Below are positions 1 through 7,876 of a stretch of 64,000 nucleotides of DNA, in pieces. The notes beneath the pieces were generated by a model. It was given only the letters and a program-made list of their open reading frames with translations, had not been told where the DNA came from and did no database searches. Origin of the DNA: Woronichinia naegeliana WA131 (lineage in GTDB: Bacteria > Cyanobacteriota > Cyanobacteriia > Cyanobacteriales > Microcystaceae); assembly GCA_025370055.1 (NCBI GenBank), contig CP073041.1, positions 6,046,272 through 6,110,271 of the forward strand. Reading direction: 5' to 3'. Positions within the stretch are counted from its first letter, which is position 1; each line of letters starts with the position of its first letter. Both the position numbers and the translations under genes were made by a program.

Positions 1-126
1 TCGTTAAATTCTGGAAGTGCGATCGCTGTTTTATTGTGGAGAGAAGAGAGAGTGATCGCTGTTTCGTTAAATTCTGGAAGTGCGATCGCTGTTTTATTGT
101 GGAGAGAAGAGAGAGTGATCGCTGTT
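1..126. repeat. 63-bp direct tandem repeat carrying HIP1 sites
   Basis: Bases 1-63 and 64-126 are two essentially identical 63-bp units, each with one GCGATCGC octamer and one near-octamer (GTGATCGC). The array decays into more HIP1-like sequence up to about 181. A diverged relative with the same block (TTGTGGAGAGA, then GGCGATCGCTG) lies near 810-842. The window starts inside the array, so the copy number is a minimum. Confidence 0.85.
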
Positions 127-181
127 TTTGTGAAGTTTGAAGTGGCGATCGCGTTTTGTTGAGTTTGCGAAGTGCGATCGC

Positions 182-433
182 TTATTTTAATAAACTTTCG
201 TATTCTTCATGACTTCCTATCCAAACCCAAATATAATCTTCACCATCTTTAAAAGCTAAAGCTCGATAGTTAATACCAACTCTTGCAGACCAAAATTTTC
301 CAACTTTTTTAAAAGATAAAGAAGGATGATTGAGATCATTTTTTAACAATTCAAAATTCTTCCTAGCCAATATCTGAATTGGTTTAGGTAACTGATAAAA
401 ACACTGCCAAAATCTTTGATTCGTTCGATGCAC
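182..433 (-). CDS. ParE/RelE-type toxin of a toxin-antitoxin pair
   Basis: This 83-residue protein has the size and order of a RelE/ParE-superfamily toxin. The N-terminal helices carry many basic and aromatic residues. The C-terminal half matches the beta-sheet part of the family (GKFWSARVGINYRALAF, then the end motif WVWIGSHEEYESLL, like the usual W-I-G-x-H-x-x-Y ending). Toxins of this type usually act as mRNA interferases or gyrase poisons; which of these applies cannot be told here. The start is GTG directly abutting the stop codon of the upstream antitoxin gene, so the two are translationally coupled in one operon read on the minus strand. No frameshift or missing end is visible. A HIP1 octamer touches its 3' end. 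Confidence 0.8.
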   Translation of the reverse strand: MHRTNQRFWQCFYQLPKPIQILARKNFELLKNDLNHPSLSFKKVGKFWSARVGINYRALAFKDGEDYIWVWIGSHEEYESLLK

Positions 434-634
434 TTACAACTCCTTTAACTGACCTTTACTTTTTTCTAATAAAGATTCCTCAATCAAAAAATCAAGTCTT
501 CCTGAATTAGAATCTTCCTCAATTTGATTTTCCCATTGTTGAGCATCTAATTCATTAATCCAATTTTTTAAACAGGTAAATTCATCATCCGTAAGAGTTT
601 CAATTTCTGTTTGAATTAATTGTAACTTTGTCAT
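434..634 (-). CDS. Antitoxin partner of the adjacent ParE/RelE-type toxin
   Basis: A 66-residue acidic protein encoded just upstream of the toxin with zero intergenic bases. The N-terminal half (TLTDDEFTCLKNWINELDAQ) is predicted helical, and the C-terminal half is acidic and probably disordered (NQIEEDSNSGRLDFLIEE). This is typical of a toxin-binding tail that folds onto the toxin. It resembles small cyanobacterial antitoxins paired with RelE/ParE toxins; I cannot name a DNA-binding fold with confidence. The antitoxin-first order is the common arrangement and would allow autoregulation of the operon by the complex (inference from other TA systems). Confidence 0.75.
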   Translation of the reverse strand: MTKLQLIQTEIETLTDDEFTCLKNWINELDAQQWENQIEEDSNSGRLDFLIEESLLEKSKGQLKEL

Positions 635-943
635 ATTAGTGATCCCTATAATAACAGCTTCTTATTTTATCATTTTTCTATGATAATGCGTACCATGTAA
701 CAGATCCCTTCAGAATCACTTTTTTGAAGAGAGTTAAGGGAAGGCTCTTTTTAGGGCCGTTTAAGGAGCGATCGCATTTTGCTAAGTTTGAGAAGGGCGA
801 TCGGTGTTTGGTTGTGGAGAGAGGAGAGGGCGATCGCTGTTTTGGAAAGCTTGAAGAGGCGAACTAATCTTGCTGTAAATTTTTCGTTGATTATGTCTGA
901 TGTTATCACGGAAGTCTTATCATCCCTTTTGACAGGAAAAGCT

Positions 944-968
944 ATCAACTAATTATTTACAGGTAGAA
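944..968 (+). repeat. 25-bp block shared with 30439-30463
   Basis: The block begins ATCAACTAATTATTTACAGG and is identical at both sites, in the same orientation. Both copies sit in gene-poor debris; the second is next to decayed transposase fragments. It may be the end of a lost mobile element. Confidence 0.6.
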
Positions 969-1024
969 TTTCTTCAATTTTTTGACTTTTTCAGCAAGCC
1001 CTAATTAACCTTCTTAGTTTGGAC

Positions 1025-1049
1025 AGCAGTTCGACTCTGCTCGGCTCCA
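1025..1049 (+). other. tRNA-like 3' end (T arm plus acceptor 3' strand)
   Basis: AGCAG-TTCGACT-CTGCT forms a 5-bp stem with a 7-base loop that fits the T-loop consensus. It is followed directly by CGGCTCC and A, which would be the acceptor 3' strand and discriminator base. No matching 5' half (GGAGCCG start, D arm, anticodon arm) is seen upstream, so this is at most a fragment, such as an attachment-site remnant. Confidence 0.35.
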
Positions 1050-1066
1050 TTTCAATCGTGCCAAAC

Positions 1067-2340
1067 TTAATCCTCCACGAGGGCATTAACATCTAGGAGC
1101 ATTTCTCCGGCCATGAGGCGTTGGGATGCTTCTAAAAGTGCTTCTTCGATATAAGGTTTAACGAAATAACCCTTAGCTCCTTTTTCAGCGGCCAGACGCT
1201 GCATTTTTTGAGCCCCCCGTGAGGTGATCATCGCCACTGGAATCCGAGATAATTGCGGATCATCCTGTAACCGGCTCAGAAGCTCTAAGCCATTCATACG
1301 AGGCATTTCAATATCGCAGAGGATTAAATCACAGGGCAGTCCTGAACGTAGTTTTTCCCAGGCATCCTGGCCATCTCGCGCCACTTCGGTATCATAACCA
1401 GCCTTACGGTAAGTCAAAGACAGCATTTCCCGCACCATAACAGAGTCGTCAATGATCAGAACCCTGGGCGACACATCCATCTCATCTTGGAGAGGTGGAA
1501 ACTGACCTGGATTAGTCTGTTTGGCTTTCTTAAAACGAGACAGGAAAGAATGGGGTTGCTTGATACTTCCTTGCAGTAAGACCTCGCCTTGCATCATGCG
1601 GGCAGCGGCATCCAGAATGTCTTTTTCGGTATAGGGTTTGGTAAAATAACCACTGGCTCCCAACCTGGCAGCAACTTTTCGGTGACGGTCTGCTCCCCGT
1701 GAGGTTAGTAGAGCAATGGGAATATTGGCTAATTGCTCATCACTTTGCATTTGTGAGAGTAACTCCAAACCATTCATGCGCGGCATTTCGATGTCACAGA
1801 AGACGAGATCACAGGGCAATCCCGATCGCAGTTTTTCCCAGGCTTCCTGACCATCCCGTGCTTGTTCCACTCGATAGCCGGCCTTACTGAAACTGAGAGA
1901 AAGCAGTTCCCGTACCGTAATGGAGTCATCCACAATCAGGACGGTTGGCTCCATTTGTAGGTCTTGGTTAACAGGGGTTGCCGTTTTACGCCAGAGTCCA
2001 CCACCAATATCAGTCCGAATACGCCCTTGGGCAATTTCAATGAGTTCGAGAACATCCCCAATCGGCATAATACTACCATCGCCTCGAACCGTTGCCCCAG
2101 CAATACCTGGCGGCTTGGGCACTGGCCCCTCAATCTGTTTAATAACAATTTCTTCTTCTCCTAATACGTTATCAACCTGAATCGCCAGTAAATTACTTGC
2201 GCCTCCTCGTAAGACCACAATCGAGACAATTTCTTCTTCTTTCTTGCCGCCATAGACTGTACCCCGACTGAGTTGGCGATTATAGTTCAGTAAGTCCCCT
2301 AGACGATAGATCGGTAGTAACATATCCTGCCAATGAATAC
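1067..2340 (-). pseudogene. 3' half of IS-disrupted hybrid CheA (CheW end, REC, REC)
   Basis: This half encodes the end of the CheW-like P5 domain (DMLLPIYRLGDLLNYNR onward) and two response-regulator receiver domains. The receivers start about 125 and 285 residues after the first methionine of the fragment, each with the DD pair and the phospho-acceptor context CDIEMPRMNG. They are close copies of each other, pointing to an internal duplication. Its 5' half lies at 3731-6026, and the IS at 2341-3730 separates them. Joining base 3731 to 2340 on the minus strand keeps the frame exactly (765 codons plus one base, then two bases plus 424 codons including stop) and gives LNEG followed by IHWQDMLLP. 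The fragment alone could give a free CheW-REC-REC protein only from an internal start. Confidence 0.9.
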
Positions 2341-2411
2341 GGGTGTGACCTTTAGTTGATGAAGGAAAAGAAAAGTGTTAACATGGGATGAAAAGTGACA
2401 AAGAGGAAACA

Positions 2412-2816
2412 ATGATGACAGCAAAACTAATTAATGTAGAGGGTTCAAAGATAAAAATAGAACTAACATTAGAACTCAGTCGTTCAATGTTGGATACAGA
2501 AATAAATATTCAAAAAGGCTTAAACGAAGTAGGTTGCATCGCCAGCAAAGAAGCCTTGAAATATTTAGATACAGATGGTTCACCCTTAAAAATCGGTGAA
2601 GAAATCTGGAAGAGTAAGGGAGAGCAACCGAAAGAATATCAAACACCTTATGGTGAGGTTATAGTGAATCGTCATGTATATCAGCGTTCACCTTTGAGGA
2701 AAAACGTATTGCCCCTTAGAAAGAGAAGCAAGGATAATCATAACATCAACGCCATTATTGGCAAAACAGGTATCCTCAAAAATGTCAGGGATGGCAGGCA
2801 AAGAGGTGAAAAATGA
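2412..2816 (+). CDS. ISKra4-type transposase, upstream frame (orfA), copy 1
   Basis: This frame encodes the N-terminal part of the transposase, about 134 residues from ATG 2412. That start is preceded by AGAGG at suitable distance; an earlier in-frame ATG at 2388 has no such site. Homology to the family runs to about VNRHVYQRSPLRK, after which the family consensus continues in the +1 frame (GKTYCPLEREAR), not in this one. The last 37 or so codons, rich in Lys and Arg, are therefore probably the out-of-frame tail that ends the unshifted product. A short product alone may act as a regulator, as in other two-frame IS elements (inference). Confidence 0.8.
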   Translation: MMTAKLINVEGSKIKIELTLELSRSMLDTEINIQKGLNEVGCIASKEALKYLDTDGSPLKIGEEIWKSKGEQPKEYQTPYGEVIVNRHVYQRSPLRKNVLPLRKRSKDNHNINAIIGKTGILKNVRDGRQRGEK

Positions 2817-3696
2817 TTTATTAGAAAATCATGGTAGAAAAGTAGCGCTATCCTATATCCAAAGATTGAGTGAAGCAGTAGGAAGTGTGGTACAGGCAAA
2901 AGAAGAAGCGTGGAGTTATGCCCCGCCCAAGGAGGATAGCCAAATTGCAACAGTGGGAATAGGATTAGATGGAACCTGTATGCTGATGTGTGAGGATGGC
3001 TACCGTGAAGCAATGGTGGGAACCGTTTCCCTATACGATAGTGAAGGCGAACGTCAACCTACAATCTATCTAGGTGCGGCACCAGAGTATGGAAAAAAGA
3101 GTTTTCTAGAAAGATTAGAAAGAGAAATTGAGCGAGCGAAAAACCGTTATCCAGAGGCAACATTGGTCGGGATAGCAGACGGGGCAGAATCAAATTGGAA
3201 GTTTTTAGAAAAGCAAACGGAAGAACAGATATTAGATTTCTATCATGCCTCTGGTTACTTAGGTGCCTTGGCAGAAGCGTTGCATCCGAATACCGTGTCA
3301 AAACAAAAAGAATGGTTGACTGAAAATTGTCGAGAACTCAAGCATGAAAAAGGAAAAGCAGGAGAACTGCTAAATCTGATGAAAGAAGTCAAAGAAGAAA
3401 AAAGTCATTCTAAGAATCTTACCGAGAAACTACAAGCGGCGATTACTTATTACGAGAATCATCAGCATCAAATGGATTATGCTGAATACATAGAGAAAAA
3501 GTATCCGATTGGTTCAGGTGTTACGGAAGCAGCTTGTAAGACGTTGGTCAAACAACGATTATGTTGTTCAGGGATGCGATGGAAGGAAAAAGGAGCAGGA
3601 ATTATTTTGAGCCTACGAGCTTTGGTATTGACCAAGGAACGATGGAGTCAATTTTGGGCAAAACTTGATCAATATGGGTTCCCTGTAGAACCCTGA
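2758..3696 (+). CDS. ISKra4-type transposase, catalytic frame (orfB), copy 1
   Basis: The frame is open from just after TGA at 2695-2697. The given start is the TTG at 2758, but the recognisable protein begins upstream at GKTYCPLE, so the natural product is most likely an orfA-orfB fusion made by a +1 (or -2) shift around GGAAAAAC at 2698-2705. Likely DDE residues are D in GIGLDGTCM, D in GIADGAESNW and E in GSGVTEAACKTLVKQR. It ends 34 bp before the right inverted repeat. The protein is identical in copies 1-3 apart from one substitution each in copies 2 and 3. Confidence 0.85.
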   Translation: MAKQVSSKMSGMAGKEVKNDLLENHGRKVALSYIQRLSEAVGSVVQAKEEAWSYAPPKEDSQIATVGIGLDGTCMLMCEDGYREAMVGTVSLYDSEGERQPTIYLGAAPEYGKKSFLERLEREIERAKNRYPEATLVGIADGAESNWKFLEKQTEEQILDFYHASGYLGALAEALHPNTVSKQKEWLTENCRELKHEKGKAGELLNLMKEVKEEKSHSKNLTEKLQAAITYYENHQHQMDYAEYIEKKYPIGSGVTEAACKTLVKQRLCCSGMRWKEKGAGIILSLRALVLTKERWSQFWAKLDQYGFPVEP

Positions 3697-3730
3697 TTAC
3701 AACAGCTTTTATCAACTAAAGGTCGCACCC

Positions 3731-6026
3731 CCTCATTCAAGACCACATCACTGGGCAGATAGTCTTTGGTATCTTCTACGCCATCCATCGGAAAGGCAAT
3801 ACGGGCGCGATCGCTGAGACAGCAAAGAGCTTTACAGATACTGAGGGTTAAGGGCAAACGAATGCTAAAGGTAGTTCCTTTTCCTGGTGTAGAATCAATG
3901 GTGACAGAGCCACGAATTTCCAGTAAACTGGTTCGCACGACATCAAGACCTACTCCCCGCCCCGAAAAGTCATCCGCCTTGTCTTTTGTACTAAAACCGG
4001 CATGAAACAGCAGATCATAGACATCCTGTTCATTCATGCTATGGGCTTCTAATGGTGTAATCACTCCTTTTTCGATCGCTTTGCGCTTAACCCGCTCGGC
4101 ATCAATACCAGCCCCATCATCAGATACGGTAATTAAGGTTTGGTTACCCTGTAGAAAAGCAGAAATACTGACTTCACCTTCGGGGGACTTACCTTTTCTT
4201 TGTCGTTCCTCTGGACTTTCAATACCGTGAGTGATGGCATTATTGACCAGGTGGGTCATGGGATTATACAAATGCTCTAGGATCATCTTGTCAATCAAGA
4301 CTTCCCGACCTTCTACTTGCAGTCCGACCTGTTTATTCAGTTTCATGGAAACTTCGCGAATGGCACGGGGGAGGCGATCGGCTGTTTGGGCAAAGGGAAC
4401 CATCCGAGATTTGGTCATGCCCTCCTGAAGTTGGGTTGTGACTTGCCGTAGGGTACGGGCCACCTGATCGGTTTCATCCACCAGGTATTGAATATCAGAA
4501 GTGGATTCTCGAACTCGCACAATCAATTCAATCATTTCCTGAGACAGCAAATGGAAACCCGTAAAACGATCCATCTCCAACGCATCTAGGGGTTGATCGC
4601 CTCCTTGGGTCGCGCCAGAAAAACCACCGCGATCGCGCACGGTGACAGTGGCTTCCCCTGAGTAAGTTGATTTAGGAGACTGACGGTTAGTATGACGACT
4701 CGCTAATAAAGCTCCCTCTAACAATGTCCGCTCATAGAGATCCTGCATTCGGCCACCCACATCACTTAAGCTCTGGGCCTGATTGAGTAAATTATCTAAA
4801 AATTGTCGTAGGCGTTCCTGATCCTGCTCTAGGCGATTTCGTTTAACGACCAGTTCCCCAATCAAATTACTGAGATTATCTAACTGTTTGACCGGAACTC
4901 GCATGGTCTGTTCAAAAACCTTGGTCTTCCCTGGGCGGTTGCGGGGTTGAAGACGTTGACCTCCCACCGCAATCATGGTTGGCGGGCCTCCCATCGTGCG
5001 ATCGGCCTGCTCCAATAGGGCCTCTAAATCCTTGAATTCATCTTCTGCTTCGTAGTTGGTATAGGCAGGAGTATAAACAGGGGCAACGGGCACAGGCGTT
5101 TCTGCTATGACTGGAGCGGTAATAACAGGGGAATCAATCAATGCTTCCAGAGCTTGAATATTTAATGGTTCCTCAAGGGGCTGGAAACGAGGTGGTTCTG
5201 CTAACAGGGATTCTAACTGGTCAATATCATCATAAAACTGTAAAGATTCAGGAACGGCATTCCAAGCTGAGACAGGGGGAGATAACTGAGCGGTACTTTC
5301 ATTAAAGTCATTAAAAAAGGCATTCGTTTCGGATTCAGAGGAAGAACTCGTGACTCCTAATAACTCTCGTAAATCCTCTAGTTCCGAAGGTCTGAAAGTA
5401 GAACTGATGGAAAAACTGGATTCTAAAGATTGCGGCGTACTATTGGAGCTGGGGGAATGATCTTCATGGCCGTTCGTATGAGACGAGCCTAGCAACATTT
5501 CTTCGGGAATACTTAAGGCTAAATCCTCTTCCGCTTCCTGGAACAAATTGTCTAAATCATCAAATCCGACCAAATTATCATTATTCTGCTGACTGAAAAT
5601 AGGGTTTAATTCTGAGGCTGGAGTTTCAGTCGGAGAGGAACTCGTTGAGATTAGACTATCAAGTTCTAACCAACTAGAGGTTTCGTAGGGATCGAGTTCT
5701 GCTTCTTCCAATTCCGCTGGATCTTCAAATAGGGCTTCTAGCTCTGCATCAGCTTGATCTAGGGAAAGCGTCATACGTTGAGGCGTTTCTACCCTGGCAA
5801 TAGGGGCATCTAGCTCAAAGAGACTTTCATCAAAAGCACTCTCATCAAAAGCACTTTCGTCAAATAGATTATTGAGGTCATCAATTCCCTGGGCATCACC
5901 TTCTGAGGACGTTTCCTGTTCTAAGTCCTTAAGAATTCCCTCGATTTCATCGTCAAACCAATTGTCCATTTCCGGCATATCTTGGGGGTTACTGCTCATC
6001 GTCATATTGATCCTAACAAGGGTCAC
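3731..6026 (-). pseudogene. 5' half of IS-disrupted hybrid CheA (PilL-C type, no Hpt)
   Basis: This half encodes 765 codons before the IS. Residues 1-360 are acidic and low-complexity, with a small FDESAFDESAF repeat, and show no Hpt domain. From about 370 comes the dimerisation domain (RVPVKQLDNLSNLIGEL), then the ATPase core: N box HLVNNAITHGIE near 580-590, G1 VSDDGAGID near 630, F box LLFHAGFSTK, G2 SGRGVGLDVV near 690. The start of a CheW domain follows. In Synechocystis the PilL kinase for type IV pilus phototaxis is split into PilL-N (Hpt) and PilL-C (established knowledge); this protein looks like PilL-C. Read past the insertion, the frame runs 26 codons into IS DNA and stops. The product would lack most of CheW and both receivers, so normal pilus signalling through it is likely lost. 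Confidence 0.88.
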
Positions 6027-6343
6027 AGGGATTGCAAGGGATGTTACCTCTAGTTAAGGCTTTAGGTTCTTGCTCTTTAAATGTACCTAAAACCATCATT
6101 AAATGTAATGATTTGAAACGTTACATTAAACTTTTAAGAAATATCTTTAAGAATATCTCGGTACTGTATTAGATATATTTAATGAAGAAAAAAATATCTT
6201 TCACTAACTATATCATTCATCCATCAAGGCCAGAGAAACTGACGTTACCATCAGCAATATAATACTATCCTTGGATTATTTATCAATCACTTTGAATTTG
6301 GATGCTTCATTTGGATGTATTTTCACAGATTTAGAACATTACG
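6027..6343. other. AT-rich intergenic region upstream of the broken cheA
   Basis: No gene seen. It probably holds the promoter of the minus-strand cheA gene, whose translation start could be at 6026, 6005 or 5999. No recognisable operator or RNA was found. Confidence 0.5.
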
Positions 6344-6724
6344 CTAGTGTTGAATGAGTTCAATCTTGTAACCGTTGGGATCTTCCACAAAAGCAATCAC
6401 GGTAGAGCCATGCTTCATGGGGCCCGGTTCACGGGTGACTTTACCGCCCTTGGCCTTAATCTTGTCACATGTGGCATAGATATCATCCACACCGATCGCC
6501 ACATGACCAAAGGCATTACCCAATTCGTATTGTTCGACTCCCCAGTTATAGGTTAATTCAATCACAGCCTGCTGAGATTCATCGCCATAACCGACAAAGG
6601 CCAGGGTAAACTCACCTGTAGGATACTCTCGTTGGCGTAGCAGAGTCATCCCTAAAACATCGCAATAAAACTGTAATGATTGTTCTAGATTGCCAACCCG
6701 TAACATGGTGTGAAGCATTCGCAT
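6344..6724 (-). CDS. gloA: Lactoylglutathione lyase (glyoxalase I)
   Basis: This 126-residue protein converts the methylglyoxal-glutathione hemithioacetal to S-lactoylglutathione in the cytoplasm. The four metal ligands of the bacterial enzyme are all in place: His in HTMLRV at the N-terminus, Glu in VIELTYNWG, His in FGHVAIGV, and Glu in YKIELIQ near the end. The length matches the small bacterial GloA. An upstream in-frame start at 6748 would add eight residues, but AGGAGG lies between the two candidates and points to ATG 6724 (MRMLHTMLR). It stands alone, with no cotranscribed neighbour visible. Confidence 0.93.
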   Translation of the reverse strand: MRMLHTMLRVGNLEQSLQFYCDVLGMTLLRQREYPTGEFTLAFVGYGDESQQAVIELTYNWGVEQYELGNAFGHVAIGVDDIYATCDKIKAKGGKVTREPGPMKHGSTVIAFVEDPNGYKIELIQH

Positions 6725-7030
6725 TGTAAAAACTAGCCTCCTAAGCAATGGTCAAAATCCAGTCGATCTTAGCAAAAATAAAAAAGCCCGGCTACTGCCA
6801 AGGCTAGTGGGAGAAATCCAATGGGAAACCTTTTGTGGGATAAACCGAAGAAAATAAAGAGTCGTTATAGAATTTTGTTTTTATATCGAGAGATTGCTTT
6901 TTGCTCTCATGTAAATAAATGTAACGTCTTTGTTGCGAATTGTAAAGATAACTTGACAAAGCAATCCTGATTAAAGTCATAAGCAAAAGTCATGGGCTGA
7001 CATTGACGGAGCTTGACCGGCAAAAAAAAC
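6725..7030. other. Intergenic region upstream of gloA
   Basis: No gene supported. Small frames here have no family features. The gloA promoter presumably lies here on the minus strand. Confidence 0.45.
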
Positions 7031-7723
7031 TTAAGGTTTAGAGAGGCTGAGGGCCTTAAGATCCAGCTTTTCTAGACGTTGATAGGCTTGATCAATAAAT
7101 CCTTGACCCCGCAAAAAGCCGGTATTCGCGCCAGGACAAAGATAATTTAAGGTGGTTGCCGAAAAGCGATCGCGGAGTTTAGCGACACTATTAAGCTGCC
7201 GTTGCCAATGAAAGGTTTTGGAAAGACGCAGAGGAGTGGGTTGACCCTGCTGATCGCTTAGTAAATGGCGACCTGTAAAGAGAACACCCCCTAAAACCGA
7301 GGTGTAAAGACAAGTCGAGCCAGGGGAGTGGCCCGGTGTCCAGATTAATTGCAGTTCTGAGTTTAAATCCAAACTGTCTTGAAAAGTTGTCACGGCTAAA
7401 TTGGGTAGCAGGTAGGACTCCTGTTCTTGAATCAGGACTTGACAATTAAGCGTCTGTTGTAGGACAGCTAGAGATGGACTAATACCACCGCGATGGCTCA
7501 ACGCTAACCAACGCACGCCCCCCAATTCCGCTAAAAATTGTTGATTTTCTTTATCCCAGGCGGGACAATCAATTAAAACGTTGCCCCCAGAATGCACAAA
7601 CAGATAAGCTGTCCCCCCTAAAATATCTCGATTGGGAGGAAAGGCATAGATACCAGGAAGAATGAGACGAGGCGGCTTAAACTTGCGCTCAGAGGGACTT
7701 GGAAGATTCGACTCATCAATCAT
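7031..7723 (-). CDS. Metallo-beta-lactamase-fold protein with degenerate metal site
   Basis: This 230-residue protein has the MBL fold signature in order: the N-terminal strands ending NVLIDCPAW, then LALSHRGGISPS where the HxHxDH metal motif should be, then TPGHSPGSTCLY, which is the normal third-ligand strand, then GGVLFTGRHLL. The canonical first motif keeps only one His, and the usual GD in the LFTGD position reads GR. So the family call is firm, but ordinary dinuclear zinc hydrolysis is doubtful. It could bind one metal or act without metal, for instance as a binding protein. It is monocistronic and runs on the minus strand, divergent from the protease gene at 7877. Confidence 0.75.
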   Translation of the reverse strand: MIDESNLPSPSERKFKPPRLILPGIYAFPPNRDILGGTAYLFVHSGGNVLIDCPAWDKENQQFLAELGGVRWLALSHRGGISPSLAVLQQTLNCQVLIQEQESYLLPNLAVTTFQDSLDLNSELQLIWTPGHSPGSTCLYTSVLGGVLFTGRHLLSDQQGQPTPLRLSKTFHWQRQLNSVAKLRDRFSATTLNYLCPGANTGFLRGQGFIDQAYQRLEKLDLKALSLSKP

Positions 7724-7876
7724 GGTGGGTTAGGGGGATAGGATAGCCTGAATTTTAGATTAGCAATAAAGTTCTACCCTATTTATCATAGAAAGATAGA
7801 GATAATGGTCACTAGCTAATCATTGTTCTTCTTTAAACTGATTTAATGTCGCCGAACAGACGCAACTAACTTCAAA

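Larger units (their letters stand above)
635..1066. other. Gene-poor stretch with HIP1 repeats and mobile or tRNA debris
   Basis: No convincing gene. It contains the diverged HIP1 repeat (about 765-860), a 25-bp block at 944-968 that recurs at 30439-30463, and a tRNA-like 3' end at 1025-1049. A 65-codon frame on the minus strand (751-948) is composed partly of the repeat and is not considered coding. Confidence 0.6.
2341..3730 (+). mobile_element. ISKra4-family insertion sequence, copy 1, inside cheA
   Basis: The element is 1,390 bp and ends in inverted repeats GGGTGYGACCTTTAGTTGAT (with a few more matching bases inside). Two overlapping frames encode a DDE transposase. It is nearly identical to copies at 40557-41946 and 47480-48869. 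Unlike those copies it has no target duplication: the left flank ends ATGAATAC and the right flank starts CCTCATTC. It lies antisense to the cheA gene it splits. The length and the 8-9-bp duplications of the sister copies fit the ISMich2-like part of the family (established knowledge, not searched). Confidence 0.92.

Noticed and set aside
1-181. Possible CRISPR array because of spaced repeats
   Set aside because: The units are direct tandem 63-mers without unique spacers, and no cas genes are present.
751-948. 65-codon frame on the minus strand
   Set aside because: It overlaps the HIP1 repeat and has no family features or ribosome-binding site.
2738-3301. Minus-strand frames inside the IS copies (rich in His, Leu and Pro)
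   Set aside because: They are shadows of the transposase genes; the protein sequences lack family features and appear identically in every copy.
6804-6986. 60-codon minus-strand frame between gloA and the MBL gene
   Set aside because: No motif, no good start; AT-rich intergenic DNA.
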